From an uncultured Pelagibacteraceae bacterium (GTDB lineage: Bacteria > Pseudomonadota > Alphaproteobacteria > Pelagibacterales > Pelagibacteraceae), in the NCBI GenBank assembly GCA_902629285.1, contig CACOQN010000002.1, forward strand, positions 62,001 to 126,000: a stretch of DNA of 64,000 nucleotides, in the 5' to 3' direction. Below, piece by piece: positions 42,870 through 51,214 of the stretch. The stretch's first letter is position 1; each line of letters opens with the position of its first letter. The notes beneath the pieces are model-generated. The model was not told the DNA's origin and did no database searches. It worked only from the letters and a program-made list of their open reading frames with translations. Position numbers and translations under genes: made by a program.

Positions 42870-43742
42870 ATGACAACTAATAAATTAGCTATTATAGGTG
42901 GAAGTGGCCTTTATGATGTTGAAGAATTTAAAGATAGAGAATTACTTAATTTAAATACTCCATGGGGCAAACCATCAGACCAAATTTTAAAAACAAACTA
43001 CAACGATAAAGAGGTATATTTTTTACCCAGACATGGAAGAGGTCATTATGTTTCTCCATCTAATATTAACTTTAGAGCTAATATAGATGCTCTTAAGCAG
43101 TTAGGTGTTACAGATATTGTGTCTGTTTCTGCAGTTGGATCTCTTAAAGAAAATTTACCTCCAGGTAAATTTGTTATTGTCGATCAATTTATTGATAGGA
43201 CTTTTGTAAGAAAAAAGACTTTTTTTGATGATGAAATAGTTGCTCATGTATCTATGGCTCATCCAACTTCAAAAGGACTGATGAATGCATGTGAGGAGTC
43301 AATTAAAAAAGCAAATATAGATTACCAAAGAAATGGAACCTATATTGTTATGGAAGGCCCACAATTTTCAACATTAGCAGAATCTAATTTATATAGATCA
43401 TGGAAAGCTGATGTGATTGGAATGACTAATATGCCTGAGGCAAAACTCGCAAGAGAGGCTGAAATAAGATACGCATCAGTTTCGATGGTTACAGATTTTG
43501 ATTGTTGGCATCCTGATCATAAAAATGTTGATGTTCAACAAGTAATAAAGGTTCTTTTAGGTAATGCTGAAAAAGCCAAGATCATGATTAAAAATTTGAT
43601 AGATAATTTTGAAAATCATATAGATTCAAATGATCCTACTAATAATTGTTTAGATGTAGCAATAATAACTGCTCCAGAAAAAAGAACTCAAAAAACAAAA
43701 GAAAAGCTTAAAACTATAGCTGGTAGAGTTTTGTTTAAATGA
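42870..43742 (+). CDS. mtnP: S-methyl-5'-thioadenosine phosphorylase
   Basis: 290 residues, the family length. LAIIGGSGLYDVEEF, FLPRHGRGHYVSPSNINFRANI, VMEGPQFSTLAESNLYRSW and GMTNMPEAKLAREAEI are MTAP signatures. It splits methylthioadenosine with phosphate into adenine and methylthioribose-1-phosphate. It is the first gene of a five-gene unit ending with speD-speE, the source of methylthioadenosine. Confidence 0.93.
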   Translation: MTTNKLAIIGGSGLYDVEEFKDRELLNLNTPWGKPSDQILKTNYNDKEVYFLPRHGRGHYVSPSNINFRANIDALKQLGVTDIVSVSAVGSLKENLPPGKFVIVDQFIDRTFVRKKTFFDDEIVAHVSMAHPTSKGLMNACEESIKKANIDYQRNGTYIVMEGPQFSTLAESNLYRSWKADVIGMTNMPEAKLAREAEIRYASVSMVTDFDCWHPDHKNVDVQQVIKVLLGNAEKAKIMIKNLIDNFENHIDSNDPTNNCLDVAIITAPEKRTQKTKEKLKTIAGRVLFK

Positions 43743-43757
43743 AATAAATTTATTAAT

Positions 43758-44831
43758 ATGAGAATAGATGGTAAAGAATATAGAACAATTTGGTATGAGA
43801 AAAATGTTGTTAAGATAATTAATCAAACCAAGCTTCCACATCGTTTCATTATTAAAGAACTTAGAACTGTAAACGATGCTATTAATGCTATTAAAACAAT
43901 GGAAGTAAGAGGTGCGCCATTAATTGGGGGGACTGCTGCATATGGAGTTGTTCTAGCAATTACAGAAAAAAAAGAACCCGATTTTATTAAAGAAAGTGCA
44001 GAAGAATTGATTCAAGCTAGGCCTACAGCTATAAATTTAAAGTGGGCTGTAGATCGAATGATGAAAAAAATATCTGGAATTAATAGTGATCAAATTTTAG
44101 ATGTAGCTTTAAATGAAGCTAAAGATATATGCGATGAAGATGAAAAGTTTTGTAAAGAAATTGGTATTAATGGATTAAAAATTATTGAGGAAATTTATAA
44201 TAAAAAAAAAGATATAGTAAATATTCTTACCCATTGTAATGCTGGCTGGTTAGCAACTATTAATTGGGGAACAGCAACTTCACCTATATATCATGCGCAT
44301 AAAAAAGGGATACCCGTGCATATATGGGTAGATGAAACAAGACCAAGAAACCAAGGAGCAAATTTAACTTCATATGAATTAAACGAGGAAGGAGTTCCAA
44401 ACACTATTATAGCTGATAACACTGGTGGAATTTTAATGCAAAGAGGTGAAGTAGATATATGTATTGTTGGAACAGATAGAACTTTATCAAATGGTGATGT
44501 TTGTAACAAAATTGGTACTTATCTTAAAGCACTTGCTGCTTATGATAACAACGTTCCTTTTTATGTTGCACTCCCAAGTTCAACAATAGATTGGGATACT
44601 AAAGATGTAAATGATATTCCAATAGAGGAAAGAAACTCAGAGGAATTATCTCATATTGATGGTGTTGATGAAAATAATCAAATTAAGAAAGTTTTAATTT
44701 ATCCCCATAAAAGTAAGTCAATGAATTTAGCTTTTGATGTTACACCTGCAAAATATGTTACAGGTTTAATTACAGAAAGAGGTATCACAGAAGCATCCAC
44801 AGAAGGGTTAAAAAAATTATTTATTAAGTAG
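43758..44831 (+). CDS. mtnA: S-methyl-5-thioribose-1-phosphate isomerase
   Basis: 357 residues. MEVRGAPLIGGTAAYG, the catalytic Cys in LTHCNAGWLAT and the catalytic Asp in VGTDRTLSNGDVCNKIGTY identify MtnA (as opposed to the homologous eIF2B proteins). It makes methylthioribulose-1-phosphate. The following mtnB/C/D genes of the classical methionine salvage are absent here; a class II aldolase is present instead two genes on. Confidence 0.93.
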   Translation: MRIDGKEYRTIWYEKNVVKIINQTKLPHRFIIKELRTVNDAINAIKTMEVRGAPLIGGTAAYGVVLAITEKKEPDFIKESAEELIQARPTAINLKWAVDRMMKKISGINSDQILDVALNEAKDICDEDEKFCKEIGINGLKIIEEIYNKKKDIVNILTHCNAGWLATINWGTATSPIYHAHKKGIPVHIWVDETRPRNQGANLTSYELNEEGVPNTIIADNTGGILMQRGEVDICIVGTDRTLSNGDVCNKIGTYLKALAAYDNNVPFYVALPSSTIDWDTKDVNDIPIEERNSEELSHIDGVDENNQIKKVLIYPHKSKSMNLAFDVTPAKYVTGLITERGITEASTEGLKKLFIK

Positions 44832-44835
44832 ATTT

Positions 44836-45813
44836 ATGGTAGCTGTAAAAATGGTGGAAATTACTAGAAGTGGTGAGATAGAAAGTACTCATCAGGGTGT
44901 GGCAGTGTTAATTAATTCATCAGGAAATATTTTAGAGGAGTGGGGGAATTCAGAAATAAATATATATCCTAGATCAGCATTAAAACCAATTCAAACTCTA
45001 AATCTTTACAAGGACGGTATAGCAGACACAATGAATCTCACGGAAGAACAAATAGCAATTACAACAGCATCACATCATGCTGAAAAATTTCATTTAGATA
45101 TTATTTCTAGCTGGTTGAAAAAAATTAACATTAATGAAGAAGATCTTTCATGTGGTCATGATTGGCCTTTGAATTTAGAGGATAAATTTAACGCAAAATT
45201 TCAATTTAAAAATAAAAGAAAAATATATCATAATTGCTCAGGAAAGCATTGTGGACACTTGGCAGTATGTATGCACAAAAATTTAACAGTAGAAAATTAC
45301 CAAAAAAAAACTCATCCAATACAAAAAGATTTGATTAAATTAATAGAAAATTTGTCAGAGTATAAAATAAAAAACATTGGAATTGATGGTTGTACTTTAC
45401 CAAACCCTTTTATGCCTTTAAGAAAATTTGCATTGGCAGCATCTCAATTAACAGATAGTAAAAAGTTAAATGAAAATGGTGACATTGCAAAAAAAATTTT
45501 TAATTCATGTGTAAATTTTCCTGAAATAACTGGAGGTGCAAATAGTGTAAATTGCATATTAACGAAACTTTCAAAAAAAAAAATATTCTTTAAAAATGGT
45601 GCAGAAGGGATATTTTTAGCTCTAATACCTGAGATAAGATCTGCATTAGTAGTTAAGATTTTAGATGGAGCAGCAAGAGCAGCTGAAATTGCTATTGCAG
45701 GATTGATATCTAAATTAAATATCATAGATGAAAAAGAGTTAGCAAATTTTAAATCAACTGAAGTAATAAATTCTACGGGTCAAAAAATAGGAAAAATGCG
45801 ATTTGTATTATAA
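44836..45813 (+). CDS. Class 3 (Rhizobium-type, zinc) L-asparaginase
   Basis: 325 residues, Asparaginase_II family. The tandem Ser47-Lys50 pair (YPRSALKPIQ) and the metal/active-site residues Cys134 and Lys137 (NCSGKHCGH) and Cys186 (IDGCTLPNPF) match the inducible rhizobial enzyme. It hydrolyses asparagine to aspartate and ammonium in the known members. Its place between mtnA and an aldolase (shared base at 45813) is unexpected; another amide substrate is possible. An alternative ATG five codons in would shorten the start. Confidence 0.82.
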   Translation: MVAVKMVEITRSGEIESTHQGVAVLINSSGNILEEWGNSEINIYPRSALKPIQTLNLYKDGIADTMNLTEEQIAITTASHHAEKFHLDIISSWLKKININEEDLSCGHDWPLNLEDKFNAKFQFKNKRKIYHNCSGKHCGHLAVCMHKNLTVENYQKKTHPIQKDLIKLIENLSEYKIKNIGIDGCTLPNPFMPLRKFALAASQLTDSKKLNENGDIAKKIFNSCVNFPEITGGANSVNCILTKLSKKKIFFKNGAEGIFLALIPEIRSALVVKILDGAARAAEIAIAGLISKLNIIDEKELANFKSTEVINSTGQKIGKMRFVL

Positions 45814-46448
45814 TGATAAGTAAAATTAAAAATGAAATAATAAAGTATTCAAAAATGTTAAATAGCAGGAAACTTTCTGCTCTAAGGTCTGGTAATATTT
45901 CTGTAAGATATAAGGATGGCTTCTTAATTACACCATCAGGTAAAAAATATTCTACTTTAAAAAATATAGATATTGTTTTTGTTTCAATGAATGGAAAGTT
46001 TGATAAAAAAAAAGGCATTCCATCGTCAGAATGGAAATTTCATCAGGATATTTATAAAAATAGAAAAGAAGCAAAAGCAGTTGTTCATGCACACTCAGCA
46101 AATGCAACAGCTGTTTCTACTCACAAGAGAGGAATTCCAGCATTTCACTACATGGTTGCGATGGCTGGAGGTCACAATATCAAATGTGCAAAATATGCAA
46201 CATTTGGAACTAGAGATTTATCAAAAAATATTTTGAAAGCTTTAATAGGAAGAAAAGCTTGTTTAATTGCAAATCACGGCCAGATTGCATTTGAGGAAAA
46301 TTTGTCTAAAGCGTTTGAACTTGCTGAAGAGGTTGAAAATATATCGCTTCAGTATATAACGAGCCTTAAATTGGGTAAGCCAAAGATTCTTTCATTAAAA
46401 GAAATGAAAAAAGTTTTATCCAAAGCGAAGAATTATAAAAGAGGCTAG
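45813..46448 (+). CDS. Class II aldolase/adducin family protein, candidate methylthioribulose-1-phosphate aldolase
   Basis: 211 residues. The zinc site is HAH in AVVHAHSANATAVS plus a third His in IANHGQIAF, and the catalytic Glu is in PSSEWKFHQ. LRSGNISVRYKDGFLITPSG is the family opening. Fuculose-phosphate aldolases, MtnB dehydratases and the aldolase of the methylthioadenosine 'DHAP shunt' all belong here. Following mtnP and mtnA, cleavage of methylthioribulose-1-phosphate to dihydroxyacetone phosphate and methylthioacetaldehyde is the preferred inference; MtnB is the alternative. Confidence 0.82.
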   Translation: MISKIKNEIIKYSKMLNSRKLSALRSGNISVRYKDGFLITPSGKKYSTLKNIDIVFVSMNGKFDKKKGIPSSEWKFHQDIYKNRKEAKAVVHAHSANATAVSTHKRGIPAFHYMVAMAGGHNIKCAKYATFGTRDLSKNILKALIGRKACLIANHGQIAFEENLSKAFELAEEVENISLQYITSLKLGKPKILSLKEMKKVLSKAKNYKRG

Positions 46449-46451
46449 TTA

Positions 46452-47492
46452 ATGACTAAAGTTGGTGAACATATCACTCTAGATATCATTGGTACATCAA
46501 AAGAATATGATCCCTCTGTATTTGAAAAAATAATTCATGATATTGCAAAAGCTGCAAAAGTAACAATTCTCAATATATCTAAATATAAATTTGAGCCTCA
46601 GGGCTTCACCATTCTTGCTTTGTTAGCTGAAAGCCATATTAGTTTTCATACATTTCCAGAAAAAGGAATTATTAGTTTTGATTTCTTCACATGTGGTAAT
46701 GTTAGTCCTTCAGTAGCTATAGATATTATTAAAAAAGAATTTGCCCATAAAAGAATTGTTAAAAAAGAGTTTAATAGAGATACAAAATCTCTTTATCATG
46801 ACATTTATAGTTCACCTGGTTTACAAAAATCTTATGTTGTAAATGATGTTTTGGAAGATTTTAAATCTAAAGTTGGACAACATATTGAAATTTTAGATTT
46901 AGAGCAATTTGGAAAATCATTATTTATTGATGGAGAAATTCAAGTAGCTGCAACCGATGAGCATTTATACAGTTCAACTTTTGTAAGCTCTGGACTTAAT
47001 TTGAATCAGATTAATGAAAGAGCCGCTATTATAGGTGGTGGAGACGGTGGTGTTGCAAGAGAATGTATTTCAAAAAATTTTAATTTTATAGATTGGTATG
47101 AGTTAGATCCTGAGGTTGTAGAAGTTTGCAATAAACACCTTGGAGATATTGGAAAAAAAGCCACAGAAAAAAATTCTGTTAAATGTGTTTGGGGTGATGC
47201 ATTTGAAAGCATTAAATCAGTAGGAGATGATACTTATGATCATATCTTTGTTGATCTTAACGATGATCAGTTTTGCATAGATTTAGCAGCCAAAAATATG
47301 GAATCTTTAGTAAGAATTCTAAAACCTAAAGGAGTTATCACTGCTCAAGTTGGAAGTCAGGATAAAAAACCACAACAGGTTGAAAATTGGTTGAATGTGT
47401 TTAATCAAAATTTTGGCAATACAAAATTATCGCGAGTTTACATACCTAGTTTTGATTGTTCTTGGAATTTCTCTTCTTCTATAAACCATTAA
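46452..47492 (+). CDS. speD: S-adenosylmethionine decarboxylase - spermidine synthase fusion (SpeD-SpeE)
   Basis: 346 residues. Residues about 1-115 are a bacterial AdoMet decarboxylase with the self-cleavage pair Glu60-Ser61 (AESHISFHTFPEKG) and Cys81 (FFTCG). Residues about 120-346 are an aminopropyltransferase: IDGEIQVAATDEHLY, GGGDGG (196-201 approximately), ELDPEVVE, and catalytic Asp268 and Asp271 (VDLNDD). The fused enzyme makes decarboxylated AdoMet and passes it to the transferase, giving spermidine and methylthioadenosine. The common YHE after the DE motif is YSS here, so acceptor specificity may differ. It closes the MTA-salvage operon. Confidence 0.92.
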   Translation: MTKVGEHITLDIIGTSKEYDPSVFEKIIHDIAKAAKVTILNISKYKFEPQGFTILALLAESHISFHTFPEKGIISFDFFTCGNVSPSVAIDIIKKEFAHKRIVKKEFNRDTKSLYHDIYSSPGLQKSYVVNDVLEDFKSKVGQHIEILDLEQFGKSLFIDGEIQVAATDEHLYSSTFVSSGLNLNQINERAAIIGGGDGGVARECISKNFNFIDWYELDPEVVEVCNKHLGDIGKKATEKNSVKCVWGDAFESIKSVGDDTYDHIFVDLNDDQFCIDLAAKNMESLVRILKPKGVITAQVGSQDKKPQQVENWLNVFNQNFGNTKLSRVYIPSFDCSWNFSSSINH

Positions 47493-47550
47493 TTTTCTTT
47501 TTTATTATCTAAAATTGTGAAATAATTGTTTTAAATTTAAGGAGATAATA

Positions 47551-48402
47551 ATGAATATATTTAAAAAAACTATTTTAACAGTTCTAGCTTCATTATTTGT
47601 TATCGGGAATGTATACGCTGACAAAATAAAAATTGGAACTGAAGGTGCTTATCCTCCATGGAACTCTAAAGATGCCTCAGGTAATCTTATTGGTTTTGAG
47701 GTTGAATTAGCAAAAGAACTTTGTGTAATAATGAAACATGAATGTACAATTGTTGAGCAAGATTGGGATGGAATGATACCAGCGTTATTGATGAGAAAAT
47801 TTGATGCTATTATGGCTGGTATGTCAATTACTGCTGAAAGACAAAAAACAATTACTTTTTCACAAGGTTATGCTGATGAAGTAGCTTCTCTTGCAGTAAT
47901 GAAAGGTTCAAGTTTAGAGGGCATGGATACACCAGAAGGTATCAATTTATCTTTAGGTGGATCTGATGTTAAAAAAGCTTTAAAAACTCTAACAGGCGCA
48001 TTATCAGGAAAAACTGTTTGTACACAAACAGGAACTATTCATCAAAACTTTTTAGAATCTGGTGATGTTGGAAGCGTTAATGTAAGAACTTACAAAACTC
48101 AAGATGAGGTTAATTTAGATTTAACTTCTGGTAGATGTGATGTTGCATTAGCAGCAGCTGTTGCATTTACAGATTACGCAGACAAATCAGGTGAATCAGT
48201 TGTTCTAGTTGGACCAACTTTTTCAGGTGGTGCATTCGGTAATGGTGTAGGTGTTGGAATCAGACAAGGTGGAGATGATGCAATTGGAAAAAGAGATGCT
48301 AAACTCCTTAAAGATTTCAATAAGGCAATTGATAAAGCTCGAAAAAAAGGAATTATTAGCAAACTAGCTATAAAACACTTCGGTTTCGACGCATCTATGT
48401 AA
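47551..48402 (+). CDS. Amino-acid ABC transporter periplasmic binding protein (HisJ/OccT-like)
   Basis: 283 residues. A signal peptide ends around NVYA, followed by KIKIGTEGAYPPWNSKDASGNLIGFEVELAKELC, the standard SBP_bac_3 opening, then EQDWDGMIPALLMRKFDAIMAGMSIT. Specificity for Arg/ornithine/octopine-like cationic amino acids is suggested by similarity of wording only. It has a strong ribosome site (AAGGAGAT). Two permease genes follow after a hairpin; no ATPase gene is nearby. Confidence 0.9.
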   Translation: MNIFKKTILTVLASLFVIGNVYADKIKIGTEGAYPPWNSKDASGNLIGFEVELAKELCVIMKHECTIVEQDWDGMIPALLMRKFDAIMAGMSITAERQKTITFSQGYADEVASLAVMKGSSLEGMDTPEGINLSLGGSDVKKALKTLTGALSGKTVCTQTGTIHQNFLESGDVGSVNVRTYKTQDEVNLDLTSGRCDVALAAAVAFTDYADKSGESVVLVGPTFSGGAFGNGVGVGIRQGGDDAIGKRDAKLLKDFNKAIDKARKKGIISKLAIKHFGFDASM

Positions 48403-48414
48403 TAATTTCAGATC

Positions 48415-48442
48415 TGGCGACTATAATATTATATAGTCGCCA
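48415..48442 (+). terminator. Intercistronic hairpin after the amino-acid binding-protein gene
   Basis: TGGCGACTATA (48415-48425) and TATAGTCGCCA (48432-48442) form a perfect 11-bp stem with a 6-base loop, the strongest GC-containing hairpin in the area. No T-run follows, so it likely protects the upstream message from 3' exonucleases or partially blocks transcription, raising binding protein relative to permease. Confidence 0.65.
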
Positions 48443-48448
48443 ATCTAT

Positions 48449-49141
48449 ATGGAACTTTTAGCATTCGGCAAAACAGGTTGGGGTGATGAATTGTTTTATG
48501 CCACTTTAATGACAATAGCTGTTTCTGTAACAGCGATGTTAGTGGGATTTATATTTGCATTAATTTTTACTCCGCTAAAACTTTCTAAATATAAATCTTT
48601 AAATCTTATTGGAAATTTTTATACAACAGTTATTCGAGGAGTGCCCGAACTTTTAGTAATTTACCTTTTCTTTTTTGGAGGAAGTGGTGCAATAATGTAT
48701 GTTGCATCAATTTTTGGTTATTATGAATATATAGAAATTAATGCGTTTATTACAGGCTCAATGGCAATTGGAATTATTTCTGGTGCTTATTCAACTGAAG
48801 TATTTCGAGGTGCAATACAATCTATAGATAAAGGTCAATTTGAAGCCGCTAAAGTTTTAGGTATTAATAAATATGGTCAATTTTACAAAATAATTTTACC
48901 TCAAATGTTGAGATTAGCCATTCCTAATTTAAGCAACGTTTGGCAAATAACTTTAAAAGATACATCTCTTATTTCAGTAACTGGTTTAGTTGAGATCATG
49001 AGGCAATCTTATATAGCAGCAGGTTCAACAAGAGATCCTTTATTCTTTTATTCATTTGCTGCAGTTTTATATTTATTACTTACTTACGTGAGTATGAAGC
49101 TAATTAATAAGTTAGAAGTAAGGTATAGTAGAGGGTATTAA
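48449..49141 (+). CDS. Amino-acid ABC transporter permease (HisQ/ArtQ-like)
   Basis: 230 residues, about five membrane helices. It has the His/Glu/Gln/Arg/opine permease signature (TTVIRGVPELLVIYLFFFGG) and the EAA loop (FEAAKVLGINKYGQFYKIILP). It forms one half of the membrane channel for the binding protein upstream. The ATG starts six bases after the hairpin. Its stop shares a base with the next permease (TAATG). Confidence 0.9.
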   Translation: MELLAFGKTGWGDELFYATLMTIAVSVTAMLVGFIFALIFTPLKLSKYKSLNLIGNFYTTVIRGVPELLVIYLFFFGGSGAIMYVASIFGYYEYIEINAFITGSMAIGIISGAYSTEVFRGAIQSIDKGQFEAAKVLGINKYGQFYKIILPQMLRLAIPNLSNVWQITLKDTSLISVTGLVEIMRQSYIAAGSTRDPLFFYSFAAVLYLLLTYVSMKLINKLEVRYSRGY

Positions 49142-49815
49142 TGGATTTTGATTTAATGATAACTAGCTTTCCTAAACTTTTGGGAGCAACAGTTATTACT
49201 TTAAAATTATTATCAGCATCATTATTTTTTGGATTATTCCTGGGTCTTTTCTTTGCAATTCTAAGATTAAATAATAACATATTTATTAATAAATTTGCTT
49301 ATGGATATTCATATATATTTAGAGGAACACCTTTATTAGTCCAAATTTTCATTATTTATTTTGGTTTAGGACAAATTGAATATTTAAGAACAACATTTTT
49401 GTGGATTATTTTAAAAGAACCTTATTGGTGCGCAATAATTGCTTTTACCTTAAATACTGGCGCATATACCTCTGAAATTTTAAGATCAGCGTTTCAAACA
49501 ATTAAACCAGGTATTATTGAAGCTGGAAAAAGCCTAGGCATATCAAACAAAATAATTTTTTATAAAATTCAAATTCCAATTGCTATTAGGCAATCATTAC
49601 CTGCGTATGGAAATGAAATCATATTAATGATGAAAGGAACCTCTTTAGCAAGCACAGTAACTTTAATGGATTTGACTGGTGTTGCTAAATATATTATTTC
49701 AACAACTTTTAAACCAATAGAAGTATTTATTGTTGCAGGTGGAATTTATTTATTTATGACTTTTATTATTCATAACGTAATAAAATATTTAGAGAAAAAG
49801 TATAGCTTTCAATAA
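49141..49815 (+). CDS. Amino-acid ABC transporter permease (HisM/ArtM-like)
   Basis: 224 residues, five membrane helices. YIFRGTPLLVQIFIIYFGLGQIE and the EAA loop IEAGKSLGISNKIIFYKIQIP are typical HisM-class features. It dimerises with the preceding permease. The cognate ATPase is not in the window and is presumably encoded elsewhere or shared. The following oxygenase gene begins five bases later and may be co-transcribed. Confidence 0.9.
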   Translation: MDFDLMITSFPKLLGATVITLKLLSASLFFGLFLGLFFAILRLNNNIFINKFAYGYSYIFRGTPLLVQIFIIYFGLGQIEYLRTTFLWIILKEPYWCAIIAFTLNTGAYTSEILRSAFQTIKPGIIEAGKSLGISNKIIFYKIQIPIAIRQSLPAYGNEIILMMKGTSLASTVTLMDLTGVAKYIISTTFKPIEVFIVAGGIYLFMTFIIHNVIKYLEKKYSFQ

Positions 49816-49820
49816 TAGCA

Positions 49821-50609
49821 ATGTTTTTATCAGAGCAACAAATTAGAGATTATCAAAACGACGGTGTGATAATAATTAAAGATGCATTTAAAGATTGGAT
49901 TGAGCCACTTAGAAAAGGATTTCAAAATGTTTTAGATAATCCAAGTAAGCATGGGAGAGAAAATGTAACTGACGAAAATGGCAGATTTTTTGAGGATTAT
50001 TGTAATTGGGAAAGAATAAAAGAATTTAAAAATTGTATATTTAATTCAACTGGTGCTCAAATAGTTGCTGAAGCGACTAACTCCAAAGCTATACAAATTT
50101 TTCATGAACATATTTTTATCAAGGATCCAGGTACTTACAAAGAAACTCCTTGGCATCAAGATATGCCTTATTATTGTGTAGATGGCAATGATACAGGAAG
50201 TTTTTGGATCCCATTAGATGAAGTTGATGAGAAAAATAATATTAGATTAATTTTAGGTTCTCATAAATGGTCAAAGTTAATTAGACCTACGAAATGGTCA
50301 AATAACCAGTCTTGGTATAAGGATGATAGTTCTTTTATGGATTTACCTCCAATAGAAGAATTTGAAAAAAAAATTTTAATACCAGAATTAAAATTAGGTG
50401 ATGCAGTTCTGTTTAACTTTAAAACAGTTCATGGATCAACAGGTAATAATAGTTCAAAATCTAGAAGAGCTTTTTCAATGAGATTTATAGGTGATGATGT
50501 TAAATACATTGATAGAGGTGGACCAACTTCTCCACCTTTCGATAATATTAATTTAAAAAATGGAAGTTTAATGAGAGAAGATTGGTTTCCAAAAATTTTT
50601 CATAATTAA
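49821..50609 (+). CDS. Phytanoyl-CoA dioxygenase (PhyH) family 2-oxoglutarate oxygenase
   Basis: 262 residues. The Fe(II) site is HQD in TPWHQDMPYY (about residues 112-114) with distal His in TVHGSTGNN and the 2-oxoglutarate Arg in SRRAFSMRF. IFHEHIFIKDPGT is a common PhyH feature. Family members hydroxylate diverse small molecules (phytanoyl-CoA, ectoine, others). Since it immediately follows an amino-acid importer, an imported amino acid or betaine is a plausible substrate, but this is inference. Confidence 0.85.
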   Translation: MFLSEQQIRDYQNDGVIIIKDAFKDWIEPLRKGFQNVLDNPSKHGRENVTDENGRFFEDYCNWERIKEFKNCIFNSTGAQIVAEATNSKAIQIFHEHIFIKDPGTYKETPWHQDMPYYCVDGNDTGSFWIPLDEVDEKNNIRLILGSHKWSKLIRPTKWSNNQSWYKDDSSFMDLPPIEEFEKKILIPELKLGDAVLFNFKTVHGSTGNNSSKSRRAFSMRFIGDDVKYIDRGGPTSPPFDNINLKNGSLMREDWFPKIFHN

Positions 50610-50619
50610 TATTCATATA

Positions 50620-51213
50620 ATGGAATTATTATATTTTATTATAGCTAGTTTCTTAGTTGTTATTGTTCCTGGACCAACTGTAAGTTTAATAATTGCAAAT
50701 TCTTTAAAATCAGGTGTTAGGGCAGGTCTATTAAATATTTTAGGAACTCAGTTTGGTGTGTTACTCTTAATTTTTTTATTAGCTCTTGGTTTTAAATTTA
50801 TTTCTCCCTTTGTGGATCAAATTATTAAAATATTTAGAATTTTTGGTGCAATTTATTTAATTATTCTAGGAATTGTTGCGTTTAAATCAAAAATAAATGT
50901 AAAAAATGATCAGGCTGAAAAATACGATAAACGATTTATTCTGCAGGGATTTATCGTAATATTAACTAATCCTAAAATTTTTTTATTTCTTGGATCATTT
51001 TTACCTCAGTTCATAAGTTTAGAACATTCAATAAGCTCTCAAATAATCTATTTTGGTTTGTTGTTTATCCTTGTAGCTACGATTTTTGATAGTTGTTATG
51101 CATTAATTTTTGGTAAATTTAGAAATTTGATTGCAAATAAGTACTTAAAAATATTAAATTTAATTGGCGGATCAATATTAATTTTAGTTGGTTTTTGGCT
51201 ACTTTTTGATTAA
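50620..51213 (+). CDS. LysE/RhtB family amino-acid exporter
   Basis: 197 residues with about six membrane helices. The opening FLVVIVPGPTVSLIIANSLKSGVRAGLLNILGTQFG and the later QGFIVILTNPKIFLFLGSFLPQFI are LysE-family signatures. It probably exports amino acids or similar metabolites. It lies 10 bases after the PhyH oxygenase and converges with the DUF6165-like gene one base later. Confidence 0.87.
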   Translation: MELLYFIIASFLVVIVPGPTVSLIIANSLKSGVRAGLLNILGTQFGVLLLIFLLALGFKFISPFVDQIIKIFRIFGAIYLIILGIVAFKSKINVKNDQAEKYDKRFILQGFIVILTNPKIFLFLGSFLPQFISLEHSISSQIIYFGLLFILVATIFDSCYALIFGKFRNLIANKYLKILNLIGGSILILVGFWLLFD

Positions 51214-51214
51214 T

